A stretch of DNA of 64,000 bases from OMPR01 sp965183835 (GCA_965183835.1 CBCYME010000010.1:248001-312000); one strand, 5' to 3'. Counted from the first letter of the stretch, positions 1 to 9,402 are shown. The notes: a model not told the origin generated them from the letters alone. Made by a program: numbers and translations.

Positions 1-80
1 GTCGGCGACGAATAGGCTGGCGTCTCAGTCTGGGACTGCTAGGGTCATCCCCGAGTCGCACTTTAGGGGAGGTGAAGCAT

Positions 81-827
81 ATGAGACTGCACGGAAAAAC
101 AGCAATCGTTACAGGTGGCGCATCGGGCTTCGGCGCCGGTATTGTCGCTAAATTTGTGTCCGAGGGCGCGCATGTGATGATCGCTGATATCAATGGCGAG
201 GCCGCCGAAAAAGTGGCCGCTCAGATGGATGGGGATGCCTTTGCCCATCAGGTTGATGTTGGCAACGGAACCTCGGTCGAACACATGGCTGAAACCGCCA
301 TTCGCACCATGGGGCACGTCGATATTCTGGTGAACAATGCAGGCATCACACATATGCCCACCCCGCTCGAAGACGTCAGCGAAAGTGATTTCGACCGCGT
401 CTTTAACGTGAACATGAAGTCCGTGTATTTCACCGCGCGCGCCTTAGTTCCGCATATGAAAGAGCGCGGCAAAGGCGCGATCCTGAACGTTGCATCGACT
501 GCTGGCGTGTCCCCGCGTCCCAACCTGAATTGGTACAATGCCTCTAAGGGTTGGATGATCACGGCAACCCGCACCATGGCGGTGGAACTGGCCCCCTCTG
601 GCGTGCGCGTGAATGCGCTGAATCCCGTGGCTGGGGAAACCCCGTTGCTCAAGTCATTTATGGGCGAAGATACCCCGGAAATGCGTGCCAAATTCCTGTC
701 CACTATCCCGTTGGGCCGGTTTTCAACGCCCGAGGATATGGGCAATGCCGCCTGCTATCTCTGTTCTGACGAAGCCGGAATGATCACAGGCGTCGCGATG
801 GAAGTTGACGGCGGTCGTTGCATCTAA
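81..827 (+). CDS. SDR family NAD(P)-dependent oxidoreductase
   Basis: Classical short-chain dehydrogenase/reductase of 248 residues. The Rossmann nucleotide-binding motif TGGASGFG is at residues 11-18, NNAG at 85-88, catalytic Ser139, and YNASK with Tyr152 and Lys156. An acidic residue after the second beta strand (ADIN, about 35-38) suggests NAD rather than NADP preference, which is an inference. I chose ATG 81 because AGGGGAGG at 65-72 is correctly spaced before it; a GTG at 72 overlaps that ribosome site. The C-terminal VDGGRCI is typical of the family. The substrate is unknown. The P1 peptidase gene begins 25 bases downstream on the same strand, so the two may be co-transcribed. Confidence 0.9.
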   Translation: MRLHGKTAIVTGGASGFGAGIVAKFVSEGAHVMIADINGEAAEKVAAQMDGDAFAHQVDVGNGTSVEHMAETAIRTMGHVDILVNNAGITHMPTPLEDVSESDFDRVFNVNMKSVYFTARALVPHMKERGKGAILNVASTAGVSPRPNLNWYNASKGWMITATRTMAVELAPSGVRVNALNPVAGETPLLKSFMGEDTPEMRAKFLSTIPLGRFSTPEDMGNAACYLCSDEAGMITGVAMEVDGGRCI

Positions 828-852
828 TCCAAACCACTAAAGGACGCTCTTT

Positions 853-1872
853 ATGATCCCCGGCCCTAGCAATCTGATCACTGACGTTCCCGGCCTTTTG
901 GTGGGGAATGCGCAGGATGACGCCCTCAAATCTGGCGCGACCGTTTTGACGGCTGCGGAGCCGTTTGTGGCCTCGGTGCATGTGATGGGCGGGGCGCCGG
1001 GATCGCGGGAGACGGACCTGTTGGCCCCAGATAAATCAGTGGCCAAAATTGATGCGCTGACCCTGGCCGGGGGATCGGCCTATGGGTTGGATGCCTGTTC
1101 TGGTGTTTCGGATGCGTTGCGGGCCCAAGGGCGCGGGTACAAGGTGGCCGAGGCAATCATTCCTATCGTTCCCGGGGCGATCATTTTTGACCTTTTGAAC
1201 GGGGGCAACAAAGATTGGGACGACAACCCGTACCGGGCTTTGGGGCGTGCTGCGTTTGAAGCAGCCGGTACCGATTTCGCCCTAGGAACTGTAGGGGCCG
1301 GAACGGGCGCCCTGACAGCAATGTTAAAAGGCGGATTAGGCTCTGCCTCTCTGGTTCTGGACAGCGGAATAACTGTGGCTGCCTTGGTCGCGGCCAACCC
1401 GATGGGCAGCGTCACCACCCCCGGAGATCGCCATTTCTGGGCGGCTCCGTTTGAGGTTGATGGCGAATTTGGCGGCATTGGACCCGACCCTGCCGCCGGT
1501 TTGGGGCGCGTGCTGGAAAGCCGAAAGATGAAGACCATGCAGGGGCAGGCACAGGATCGGGCAAACACAACAATTGCCATCGTCGCCACCGATGCCATTT
1601 TGTCAAAGGCGCAATGCCAACGGGTGGCTGTTGCGGCCCATGATGGCATTGCACGTGCCGTAGTACCGGCCCACTCGCCAGGGGATGGGGATCTGGTCTT
1701 TGCGCTCAGCACCAGCGCCCAAGAGATGGCCGTGCCAGAACGGGATCTGACGCATATCGGACATGCAGCATCGATCTGCCTGAGCCGCGCGATTGCCCGG
1801 GGCATCCATCTGGCTACACCCGCAGCCGGGGACCCCTTATTGTGTTGGTCACAAGCAAATCCCAACGCCTGA
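853..1872 (+). CDS. P1 family peptidase (DmpA/NylC-type, S58)
   Basis: Member of the P1/S58 N-terminal-nucleophile hydrolases, which include the aminopeptidase DmpA, beta-aminopeptidase BapA and the nylon-oligomer hydrolase NylC. These enzymes cleave themselves into two chains and use the newly exposed Ser or Thr as nucleophile. The N-terminal ITDVPGLLVG and the GGSAYGLDA segment (residues 73-81) are characteristic. The likely autocleavage site is Asn238/Thr239 in DRANTTIAIVATDA, which resembles the Asn/Thr site of NylC more than the Ser of DmpA. At 339 residues it is of normal length. AAGGA at 840-844 supports ATG 853. No signal peptide is seen, so it is probably cytoplasmic. Substrate unknown. 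Confidence 0.88.
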   Translation: MIPGPSNLITDVPGLLVGNAQDDALKSGATVLTAAEPFVASVHVMGGAPGSRETDLLAPDKSVAKIDALTLAGGSAYGLDACSGVSDALRAQGRGYKVAEAIIPIVPGAIIFDLLNGGNKDWDDNPYRALGRAAFEAAGTDFALGTVGAGTGALTAMLKGGLGSASLVLDSGITVAALVAANPMGSVTTPGDRHFWAAPFEVDGEFGGIGPDPAAGLGRVLESRKMKTMQGQAQDRANTTIAIVATDAILSKAQCQRVAVAAHDGIARAVVPAHSPGDGDLVFALSTSAQEMAVPERDLTHIGHAASICLSRAIARGIHLATPAAGDPLLCWSQANPNA

Positions 1873-1983
1873 AACTAAGACCAAAGTGGCTGCGACACAG
1901 TGCCTGCACGTGGCAATCTGCCGGTTGACTCTTGGTCTACTTGCGCTCTTTTTTGCCACAGCTATTTTGTTAGGAGACTAGCC

Positions 1984-2439
1984 ATGAACCGTATCGTTGC
2001 GACCGTGATCGTGGGACTGTTGGCATTCCCGGCTCTGGCCGAAGGTGACGCCGTAAAAGGTAAAAAAGCATTCAACAAATGCAAAGCCTGCCACACCATC
2101 GTATCTGATGAAGGCGAAACCATCATCAAAGGCGGTAAAACAGGCCCGAACCTGTATGGCGTTGTTGGCCGCGCGGCTGGCTCTGTCGACGGTTTCAAGT
2201 ATGGCAAAAGCCTTGCTGCAGCCGGCGAAAAGGGTCTTGTTTGGGACGAGGAAACATTTGTTGCCTATTCCAAAAACCCCAAGGATTTTCTTAAATCCTA
2301 CTTGGATGACAGCAAAGCCAAATCGAAAATGTCGTTCAAGCTGAAAAAGGGTGGCGAAGACGTCTTTGCCTATCTCAGCAGCATCGCGCCTGCCCCTGCC
2401 GCCGCCGAAGACGCGGATGCAGAACAGCCTGCGGACTAA
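1984..2439 (+). CDS. periplasmic class I cytochrome c (c2/c550-like)
   Basis: Small soluble electron carrier of 151 residues. Residues 1-19 form a signal peptide ending in PALA. The haem-attachment motif CKACH occupies 33-37 and the probable axial Met is Met116 in KSKMSFKL. The GPNLYGVVGR segment after the haem site is typical of mitochondrial-like cytochromes c2/c550, which shuttle electrons from the bc1 complex to terminal oxidases or, in phototrophs, reaction centres. The C-terminus carries an Ala/Glu/Asp-rich tail (about 133-151), longer than usual. ATG 1984 has TAGGAG at 1971-1976; the longer upstream reading frame does not start with a signal sequence. A strong terminator follows directly. 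Confidence 0.9.
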   Translation: MNRIVATVIVGLLAFPALAEGDAVKGKKAFNKCKACHTIVSDEGETIIKGGKTGPNLYGVVGRAAGSVDGFKYGKSLAAAGEKGLVWDEETFVAYSKNPKDFLKSYLDDSKAKSKMSFKLKKGGEDVFAYLSSIAPAPAAAEDADAEQPAD

Positions 2440-2459
2440 GCCAATACCCACTGAATTCC

Positions 2460-2490
2460 GAAAGGCCGCACCCCCTGCGGCCTTTCGTGC
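2460..2490 (+). terminator. Rho-independent terminator after cytochrome c gene
   Basis: Perfect 11-bp inverted repeat GAAAGGCCGCA (2460-2470) and TGCGGCCTTTC (2476-2486) with a CCCCC loop, 20 bases after the cytochrome c stop codon. The T-tract is short (TTTCGT), but the stem is strong. Confidence 0.8.
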
Positions 2491-2646
2491 GCTTGATTGG
2501 TGACCAGATCATTGCCACGTTAGAAAAAACGCAGGGTCAACTTAGATCTTTTGCACCCCAATCACTGCAGCGATCACAATGACACACCTTCAACATCCGT
2601 CTTGCCAAAGCCCCCGTTTGCAAACAGCGGCTTCAGGAGCATCGAC

Positions 2647-3189
2647 ATGGGTATCATGATCCCCGCGTGGGTCGATGGAGAACTCGCCCCCGTTGATAAA
2701 CTGGAAGCCCACGAAAAGGGTCTGAAACACAAAGCCGTTTCGGTTTTTGTGGTGCGTGGCATGGATATTCTGATTCAGCAGCGCGCAATGGGGAAATATC
2801 ATACACCCGGATTGTGGGCGAACACCTGTTGCACGCACCCCGATTGGGATGAACCCTCTTCGACCTGCGCCGTGCGGCGGCTGGACGAAGAGCTGGGCAT
2901 AACCGGACTTTACCCCGAATTCCGGCATCGGTTGGAATACCATGCGGATGTGGGCAACGGCATGGTTGAAAACGAAGTTGTGGATGTGTTTCTGGCCCAT
3001 GCACGCGGAAATTTACCGTTCACACCAAACCCCGAAGAGATCATGAATACGCGCTGGATCGACTATCATGATCTTCTGGCCGAAGTGCGCCGCCATCCCG
3101 AACGGTTCACGCCTTGGCTTAAAATTTACCTCCATAACCATGCAGATACGATCTTTGGACCTGATCTGATCATTTCTGCCAAAGCCTAA
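2647..3189 (+). CDS. idi: isopentenyl-diphosphate delta-isomerase, type 1
   Basis: Interconverts IPP and DMAPP in isoprenoid synthesis. It is a 180-residue Nudix-fold enzyme. Visible residues include the catalytic Cys in NTCCTHP (Cys62), metal-binding His in this segment, the Nudix-like RRLDEELGI (77-85) and the catalytic Glu110 in ENEVVD. ATG 2647 is chosen because AGGAG (2635-2639) precedes it and the protein then begins in register with the family; the frame upstream is open but does not look coding. It is monocistronic between the cytochrome c terminator and the monooxygenase. In rhodobacters idi is often associated with carotenoid or photosynthesis loci, but nothing of that kind is seen here. 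Confidence 0.92.
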   Translation: MGIMIPAWVDGELAPVDKLEAHEKGLKHKAVSVFVVRGMDILIQQRAMGKYHTPGLWANTCCTHPDWDEPSSTCAVRRLDEELGITGLYPEFRHRLEYHADVGNGMVENEVVDVFLAHARGNLPFTPNPEEIMNTRWIDYHDLLAEVRRHPERFTPWLKIYLHNHADTIFGPDLIISAKA

Positions 3190-3244
3190 GACTTGCCGCC
3201 CGCCCTATTCGCTGGTTGTGTGTTGGCAACGTGGGAGAGAGACA

Positions 3245-4501
3245 ATGACCGTATTGATCGCCGGTGGCGGAATCGCTGGCCTGAGCCTTGGGCTGACCCT
3301 ACACGAAATCGGTGTGCCGTTTCGTATCTTTGAGGCCGTCGATACGGTCAAACCGCTTGGGGTCGGGATCAATCTGCAACCCAATGCTGTGCGTGAGCTG
3401 ATCAATCTTGGTCTTGAAACAGAATTATCCGCCATTGGCGTGCGGACTCGTCAGTACGGGTTTTATTCAAAGCTGGGCAAAACCATCTGGGAAGAGCCAC
3501 GCGGAACATCCGCCGGATATGCCTGGCCGCAATACTCGGTCCACCGCGGGGAATTGCAGGTCATGCTGTATCAGGCTCTCATCGCGCGCGCTGGTTCCGC
3601 GTGCATCGAAACCGGGGCCCGCGCGGTTGGGTTCGAAAATAGCGCAGATGGGGCGACGCTGTTGTTAGAGGATGGCCGGCGTGAAACAGGCACTTTGCTT
3701 GTTGCGGCGGACGGTATCCATTCCGCCCTACGCGCCCAGATGTATCCGTCCGAGGGGGCACCGATCTGGAACGGTCGCGTTTTATGGCGGGCAACGACCA
3801 AAGCGGATGCCTTTTTTGGCGGCGGTGCGATGGTGATGATTGGGCACGATGATTTGCGTCTTGTCGCTTATCCGATCTCGAACACCGACAGGCACGGTCA
3901 GGCAACCATCAACTGGATTGCTGAAAAGCGGTTTCCCTTGAATGCGTCGTGGAAAAAAGAAGACTGGAACCGGGCGGCTGACATCGGGGACTTTTTGCCA
4001 GACTTTGAGGAATGGGGCTTTGACTGGATTGATGTTCCCGCCCTGATCACCGGCGCTGACGTGGTCTATGAGTATCCAATGGTAGATCGCGACCCCCTAC
4101 CCAACTGGACCGAAGGCAATGTAACGTTAATGGGCGACGCAGCGCATCCGACCTATCCCGTTGGATCCAATGGGGCGAGTCAGGCGATTTTGGACGCCCG
4201 CCTCATCGGGGCGCAAATATTGGAACACGGTGTCACGGCGCAGGCGTTGGCGGCGTTCGAGGCCCAAGTCCGCCCCATCACAACCGGCGTGGGTCTCGCC
4301 AATCGCGCAGGCGGTGGCCCAGATGGTGTTTTGCAACAAGTCGAAGATCTGTGCGGCGGTGATTTTGACGTCATCGACGACGTGATCCCGATTGCAAAGT
4401 TGGCCGAGCACGCGGAAAAATATAAAACCCTCGCGGGCTTTTCCATTGCCGAGCTCAACTCACGCCCCCGGACAATCCCCGAGGGCGCAAAGCTAACTTA
4501 A
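3245..4501 (+). CDS. FAD-dependent monooxygenase (PhzS/aromatic hydroxylase-like)
   Basis: Flavoprotein monooxygenase of 418 residues, class A type. The N-terminal GGGIAGLSLG is the FAD-binding GxGxxG motif and GDAAHPTYP near residue 295 is the second FAD motif. The segment GVGINLQPNAVREL resembles PhzS-like and 3-hydroxybenzoate 6-hydroxylase-like proteins, so an aromatic or heteroaromatic substrate is plausible, but the actual substrate cannot be told. ATG 3245 is preceded by GGGAGAGAG. The gene converges on glpK and the two stop codons overlap (4498-4501), with no room for a terminator between them. Confidence 0.88.
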   Translation: MTVLIAGGGIAGLSLGLTLHEIGVPFRIFEAVDTVKPLGVGINLQPNAVRELINLGLETELSAIGVRTRQYGFYSKLGKTIWEEPRGTSAGYAWPQYSVHRGELQVMLYQALIARAGSACIETGARAVGFENSADGATLLLEDGRRETGTLLVAADGIHSALRAQMYPSEGAPIWNGRVLWRATTKADAFFGGGAMVMIGHDDLRLVAYPISNTDRHGQATINWIAEKRFPLNASWKKEDWNRAADIGDFLPDFEEWGFDWIDVPALITGADVVYEYPMVDRDPLPNWTEGNVTLMGDAAHPTYPVGSNGASQAILDARLIGAQILEHGVTAQALAAFEAQVRPITTGVGLANRAGGGPDGVLQQVEDLCGGDFDVIDDVIPIAKLAEHAEKYKTLAGFSIAELNSRPRTIPEGAKLT

Positions 4502-5976
4502 AACGTCATTGCCGCCTGCACTGCGCGCTGCCAGCGCGCATATGCGGCATCGCGATCGTCGGATGGCATTTCAGGGCTGAACCGCTGATCCAAGGCCCAG
4601 GTCTGAGAAAAGCCGTCCTGATCCGGGTAGATCCCCGCCTGCATGCCCGCCAACCAAGCGGCCCCCAAGGCGGTGGTTTCCTGCATCACCGGGCGATCCA
4701 CTGGCGCGCCCAACAGGTCTGCCAGACCCTGCATCGCCCAATCCGACGCGCTCATCCCGCCATCAACCCGCAGGATCATATCGGCATCTGCGCCCCAATC
4801 GCTTTGCATGGCCTGCCACAAATCTCGGGTTTGATAGGCAATACTTTCCAGCGTCGCTTTGCACAACTCAGCCGGGCCTGTGTTGCGTGTCATGCCAAAG
4901 ATCGCCCCGCGGCAGTCCGGTTTCCAATAGGGGGCCCCCAACCCGGTAAACGCTGGAACAAGGACGACGGATTGCGCGGGGTCTGCATGTTGCGCCAGCT
5001 CGCCGCTTTGGGCTGCGGTTTCGATAATGCCCAAACCGTCGCGCAGCCACTGCACCGCAGCGCCCGCGATGAAGATCGATCCCTCCAACGCATAAGTGCG
5101 TTGGCCGCCCAATTGATAAGCGACCGTCGTCAACATCCGGTTTTTCGACGCAACAGGCTCGGACCCCGTGTTAAGCAAAGCAAAACACCCGGTTCCATAG
5201 GTCGATTTCATCATCCCCGGCGCAAAACAGGCCTGCCCGATGGTGGCCGCCTGTTGATCGCCAGCAACGCCCAAAATCGGGATCGCACCACCCAACAACG
5301 TGGTCACGCCAAAGTCTGCGGCGCAATCCTGCACCTTTGGCAGCATCGCCATTGGCACGTCTAGCAAATCGCAGATTTCAGAACTCCACTGACCCGTGTG
5401 GATATCAAACAGCAAGGTCCGCGCTGCATTGGTGGCATCGGTGAGGTGTTTCTGCCCTTCGGTCAGACGCCAGATCAGAAAACAGTCGATGGTCCCGAAC
5501 AGTAGCTCTCCCGCCGTTGCGCGGTCACGTGCGTCGGGGACCGTATCCAGAATCCATTTCACCTTGGTGCCTGAGAAATAAGGATCGAGCAGCAACCCGG
5601 TTTGCGCTGTAATGTCATCCTCGCACCCGGCTTGGCGCAAGCGTTCGCAGGTTTGTGCGGTGCGCCGGTCTTGCCAAACAATTGCGTTGTGGATCGGTTT
5701 GCCTGTGGTGCGATCCCACACCACGGTGGTTTCGCGTTGATTGGTAATCCCGATTCCAGCGATTTGTTCGGGTCCAACACCCTGTGCCGCCATCACCTCG
5801 CGACATACGCTCAGCGTGGTTTCCCAAATCTCTTCAGGATCATGCTCCACCCATCCGGCTTGGGGGAAATGCTGGGTAAATTCCTGTTGGCGGGTCCCCA
5901 CCCGTGCCATCTTGTCATCAAACAGAATGGCCCGGGACGATGTCGTCCCCTGATCGATTGCCAGAATATAGCTCAT
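4498..5976 (-). CDS. glpK: glycerol kinase
   Basis: ATP-dependent phosphorylation of glycerol to sn-glycerol 3-phosphate. At 492 residues it matches the family length. The FGGY-kinase N-terminus MSYILAIDQGTTSSRA, the TNQRETTVVW segment and YGTGCFAL are all visible. No glpF, glpD or glp regulator is adjacent, so the gene stands apart from a glp operon. The downstream convergent monooxygenase overlaps it by three bases. Confidence 0.95.
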   Translation of the reverse strand: MSYILAIDQGTTSSRAILFDDKMARVGTRQQEFTQHFPQAGWVEHDPEEIWETTLSVCREVMAAQGVGPEQIAGIGITNQRETTVVWDRTTGKPIHNAIVWQDRRTAQTCERLRQAGCEDDITAQTGLLLDPYFSGTKVKWILDTVPDARDRATAGELLFGTIDCFLIWRLTEGQKHLTDATNAARTLLFDIHTGQWSSEICDLLDVPMAMLPKVQDCAADFGVTTLLGGAIPILGVAGDQQAATIGQACFAPGMMKSTYGTGCFALLNTGSEPVASKNRMLTTVAYQLGGQRTYALEGSIFIAGAAVQWLRDGLGIIETAAQSGELAQHADPAQSVVLVPAFTGLGAPYWKPDCRGAIFGMTRNTGPAELCKATLESIAYQTRDLWQAMQSDWGADADMILRVDGGMSASDWAMQGLADLLGAPVDRPVMQETTALGAAWLAGMQAGIYPDQDGFSQTWALDQRFSPEMPSDDRDAAYARWQRAVQAAMTF

Positions 5977-6043
5977 GCCTGCTCCTCATCGCATTTTGAG
6001 CGAGACTAGCCCGAGGGCAGGCATCCGATCCAGTGCCGAAATA

Positions 6044-6895
6044 TCAGAGTGCGGGTACCGCAATATTGTCTATCAAGCGCACGCCGTCCATCCACGCAGC
6101 TGCCAACAATCGCGCAGGGCGTGTGGGCGTATCCAACGCTGCAAGCGAAGTGGCACAGCGCAGATCAAAATATTCGACATCCTTGAAACCCGCATCGATC
6201 AACTGTGCTTTGGCTTGTTCGCCAAGTGCTGCAAACGTGCCGCCCTTGGCCAGTTCATCCGCGACATATTGCATAATCGGGTTCAAACGGGCGGCCCGCG
6301 TCAATCCATCGTTGGACAGACGCAGATTGCGCGATGACATCGCGAGCCCAGAAGGTTCGCGCACCGTTGGGCAGCCGACCACCTCAATCGGGATGTCCAG
6401 ATCCCGCGCCATCCGGGTGACCAACATCAGCTGTTGATAATCCTTTTGCCCAAAATAAGCGCGATCTGCGGCAGTCTGCAGAAACAGCTTGGCAACCACT
6501 GTCGAAACACCATCGAAATGCCCCGGGCGAAACTCGCCCTCCATCACATCGGTCAGGCCGGTGACCGACACATTGGTCGCAAACCCATCTGGATAAATCT
6601 GATCGGGGCCCGGCACATAGATGGCATCCACCCCAACCGGGGCCAATTTGGCCGCATCATCAAATTCCGTGCGGGGGTAATTTGCCAGATCTTCGGGGTT
6701 ATTGAATTGTTTTGGATTGACGAAAATCGTCACGATCACCCGATCACAATCAGCGCGCGCAGCTTCGGCCAACGACAAGTGGCCTGCGTGCAGTGCGCCC
6801 ATGGTCGGAACCACACCGATGCGCTGACCCGCGCGGGACCATTGCGTGGTTTTAGCGCGCAACTCATCCAAGTTACGCAAAATTGGGGCTGTCAT
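6044..6895 (-). CDS. panC: pantothenate synthetase
   Basis: Condenses pantoate and beta-alanine using ATP to make pantothenate (vitamin B5, CoA precursor). It has 283 residues. The nucleotidyl-transferase signature is VPTMGALHAGHLSL, with the HxGH motif, followed by IFVNPKQFN and a KMSKS-like MSSRN segment. Its ATG overlaps the panB stop codon by one base (TGATG), so it is translationally coupled to panB as the second gene of a panBC operon. Similar to panBC pairs in many Proteobacteria. Confidence 0.96.
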   Translation of the reverse strand: MTAPILRNLDELRAKTTQWSRAGQRIGVVPTMGALHAGHLSLAEAARADCDRVIVTIFVNPKQFNNPEDLANYPRTEFDDAAKLAPVGVDAIYVPGPDQIYPDGFATNVSVTGLTDVMEGEFRPGHFDGVSTVVAKLFLQTAADRAYFGQKDYQQLMLVTRMARDLDIPIEVVGCPTVREPSGLAMSSRNLRLSNDGLTRAARLNPIMQYVADELAKGGTFAALGEQAKAQLIDAGFKDVEYFDLRCATSLAALDTPTRPARLLAAAWMDGVRLIDNIAVPAL

Positions 6896-7731
6896 CAGGT
6901 ATTTCCTTTGGCCGGAACGGTATCGGCAAAAACATGCTCCGCAGCGGGAAAGCTGCGATTGCGGACTTCGGCTGCGTATTGGGCAATCGCAGTGTCCGCT
7001 TGCGCCCCAAGATCAGCATAGCGTTTGACGAACTTGGGCTTAAAGGCCGTGAAAAAGCCCAACATGTCATCGACAACCAAAATTTGCCCATCACATCCCG
7101 CCGACGCGCCGATCCCGATGGTTGGAATGGGCACCTCGGCGGTGATCCGATCTGCAAGCACCTGTGGCACCTTTTCCAATACCACCGAAAACGCCCCGGC
7201 GTCACTTACTGCATGGGCATCGGCCAATACGGCGTCAGCGTGCGCATCCCGGCCCTGAACCTTGTAGCCGCCCAAGGTATTGATGGATTGCGGTGTCAGG
7301 CCGATATGCGCCATCACTGGAATGCCGCGTTTGGTCAAAAAGCGGATGGTTTCGGCCATTTCGACCCCACCCTCTAGCTTGACCGCGCCAGCGCCGGTTT
7401 CAGCCATCAACCGCGCCGCATTGCGAAACGCTTGGGCGGGGCCTTCTTCGTACGAGGCGAACGGCATGTCGATCACCATCATCGCGCCGTTCAATCCCCG
7501 CAAGACGGCTTGGCCGTGCAGGATCATCATCTCCATCGTCACGCCAAGGGTCGATGTCAGCCCATGCAGCACCATTCCAACGCTGTCACCCACCAAAACA
7601 AAGTCACAATGCGGGTCCATGACCTGTGCCATTGGTGTGGTATAGGCGGTCAAACTCACCAAAGGTTGCCCCCCTTTTCTGGCACGAATATCTTCTGCGT
7701 TCGGGGCTTTTTTGCGGGCGGTGGCGCTCAT
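6895..7731 (-). CDS. panB: 3-methyl-2-oxobutanoate hydroxymethyltransferase
   Basis: First committed step of pantothenate synthesis: ketopantoate from alpha-ketoisovalerate and 5,10-methylene-THF. It has 278 residues and a TIM-barrel fold. Visible are VSLTAYTTPMAQ, the metal-binding VGDSVGMVLHG, and the KLEGG and GIPVMAHIGLTPQ segments. First gene of panBC. A 21-bp palindrome at 7751-7771 lies 20 bases upstream of its start, in a position to control it. Confidence 0.96.
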   Translation of the reverse strand: MSATARKKAPNAEDIRARKGGQPLVSLTAYTTPMAQVMDPHCDFVLVGDSVGMVLHGLTSTLGVTMEMMILHGQAVLRGLNGAMMVIDMPFASYEEGPAQAFRNAARLMAETGAGAVKLEGGVEMAETIRFLTKRGIPVMAHIGLTPQSINTLGGYKVQGRDAHADAVLADAHAVSDAGAFSVVLEKVPQVLADRITAEVPIPTIGIGASAGCDGQILVVDDMLGFFTAFKPKFVKRYADLGAQADTAIAQYAAEVRNRSFPAAEHVFADTVPAKGNT

Positions 7732-7750
7732 CGTCAGTCCTGCTGGCGGT

Positions 7751-7771
7751 TTATGTTGCAGTGCAGCATAA
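7751..7771. promoter_or_regulatory. palindromic operator candidate upstream of panB
   Basis: Ten-base arms TTATGTTGCA and TGCAGCATAA flank a single central G; nine of ten positions pair. It lies in the divergent region between panB (minus) and the ABC binding protein gene (plus), 20 bases from the panB start. The core TTGC-AGT-GCAG is one base away from the CTGC-N3-GCAG motif reported for the polyhydroxyalkanoate regulator PhaR in rhodobacters, but any dimeric repressor is possible. The regulator and the target are inferences. Confidence 0.45.
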
Positions 7772-7904
7772 CATTTACTTTGCGCTCAACAAAGACCGAT
7801 TGCGCCAACATTTCCTTGATTGCCCCTAAGTTTACGGGAACAGTGAACAAAGATACGCCGGATTCTGCGATTCAGGCGGCAATTCATTTCGTGGGGAGAC
7901 GATT

Positions 7905-9392
7905 ATGAGACCAAATTTGAAACGGAGCCTGGTATCAGGTCTGGCGCTTGGGGCGACCTTGTTGGCCTCTCAGGCTTGGGCCAAAGATGACATCACCGTT
8001 GCCATGCAACTTGAGCCGCCACACCTGGACCCAACCAGCGCCGCGGCACAGGCGATTGACTCGGTCGTGTATTCCAACATCTTCGAAGGGCTGACCCGTT
8101 TCATGGGGGACGGCGCCATTGTTCCGGGCCTCGCCGAAAGCTGGGAGATCTCAGAAGACGGCAAAACATACACCTTCAAGCTGCAGGATGGCGTAACCTT
8201 TCATGACGGCACCGCCATGGACGGCGAAGACGTCAAGTTCAGCCTAGATCGCGCCCGTGGCGAAGACAGCGCAAATGCGCAAAAGGCTTTGTTCGCTGGC
8301 ATTGCAGATGTGACTGTGGTTGATCCTTTGACCGTTCAAGTCACCTTGTCCGAGCCGAACGGCAATTTCTTGTTCAATCTGGCGTGGGGTGACGCCGTGA
8401 TCGTTGCACCAGAAAGCATCGAAAGCATCAAAACCGCCCCTGTCGGCACCGGCGCCTTCAAGTTCAGCAACTGGGTGCAGGGCGATCGCATTAATCTGGA
8501 ACGCAACGCTGAGTATTGGGGCGCACAACCCGCACTGGCCAAAGCAACCATCAAGTTCATCTCAGACCCCACTGCCGCCTTTGCTGCAGTGATGGCCGAA
8601 GATGTCGACGTGTTCTCGGGGTTCCCAGCGCCAGAAAACCTGCCGCAGTTCGAAGCAGACCCGCGGTTTCAGGTGCTGGTCGGATCTACCGAAGGTGAGA
8701 CGATCCTGTCCACCAACAACAAGCAGCCTCCGTTCGACAACGTAAAAGTGCGCCAAGCACTGGCCCATGCCATTGACCGTCAGGCGATCATCGACGGTGC
8801 CATGTTTGGCTACGGTACGCCCATTGGCACGCATTTTGCGCCCCACAATCCGGCATATGTCGATCTGACCGGCAATTCCGCGCACGATCCTGAAAAAGCC
8901 AAGGCGTTGCTGGCTGAGGCAGGATTTCCCGATGGATTTGAAACAACGCTGCATCTGCCGCCCCCATCCTATGCCCGTCGCGGTGGCGAAATTATTGCCG
9001 CGCAACTGGCCGCTGTTGGTATCAAGGCCGAGATCACCAATGTTGAATGGGCCCAATGGCTTGAAACCGTATTCCGGGGCAAGAACTTTGGTCTGACCAT
9101 CGTCAGCCACACCGAGCCGATGGATATCGGCATCTATGCCCGTCCCGAGTACTATTTTCAGTACGACAACAAAGCGTTTCAGGATCTGATGGCGTCGCTC
9201 AATGAAACCACTGATCCCGCCATGCGGACGGAAATGATGCAAAAAGCCCAGACCATGATTTCCGAGGATTATGTAAACGGCTACCTGTTTCAGCTCGCCA
9301 ATCTGGGAGTCGCCAAAGCCGATGTTCAGGGCCTGTGGGTCAATGCACCCACGGCTGCTATTGACCTGACCGGTGTCAGCTGGGCCAACTAA
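7905..9392 (+). CDS. ABC transporter substrate-binding protein, family 5
   Basis: Periplasmic binding protein of 495 residues of the dipeptide/oligopeptide/nickel/opine class (SBP_bac_5). The signal peptide is 1-26 (ends in QAWA). Family segments include LEPPHLDPT, SNIFEGLTRF, GLAESWEISEDGKTYTFKL, a PVGTGAFKF motif and VRQALAHAIDR. ATG 7905 is preceded by GGGGAGA. First gene of an apparent operon: binding protein, ligand-gated channel homologue, two permeases, fused ATPase, aldehyde dehydrogenase, DMT exporter. A terminator-like hairpin directly downstream may make it the most abundant transcript. The ligand cannot be read from sequence; the aldehyde dehydrogenase downstream hints at an amine-derived compound. 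Confidence 0.93.
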   Translation: MRPNLKRSLVSGLALGATLLASQAWAKDDITVAMQLEPPHLDPTSAAAQAIDSVVYSNIFEGLTRFMGDGAIVPGLAESWEISEDGKTYTFKLQDGVTFHDGTAMDGEDVKFSLDRARGEDSANAQKALFAGIADVTVVDPLTVQVTLSEPNGNFLFNLAWGDAVIVAPESIESIKTAPVGTGAFKFSNWVQGDRINLERNAEYWGAQPALAKATIKFISDPTAAFAAVMAEDVDVFSGFPAPENLPQFEADPRFQVLVGSTEGETILSTNNKQPPFDNVKVRQALAHAIDRQAIIDGAMFGYGTPIGTHFAPHNPAYVDLTGNSAHDPEKAKALLAEAGFPDGFETTLHLPPPSYARRGGEIIAAQLAAVGIKAEITNVEWAQWLETVFRGKNFGLTIVSHTEPMDIGIYARPEYYFQYDNKAFQDLMASLNETTDPAMRTEMMQKAQTMISEDYVNGYLFQLANLGVAKADVQGLWVNAPTAAIDLTGVSWAN

Positions 9393-9402
9393 ACCAACTT
9401 TA

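Noticed and set aside
1925..1960. TTGACT upstream of the cytochrome c gene as a -35 element
   Set aside because: No acceptable -10 hexamer lies 16-18 bases downstream.
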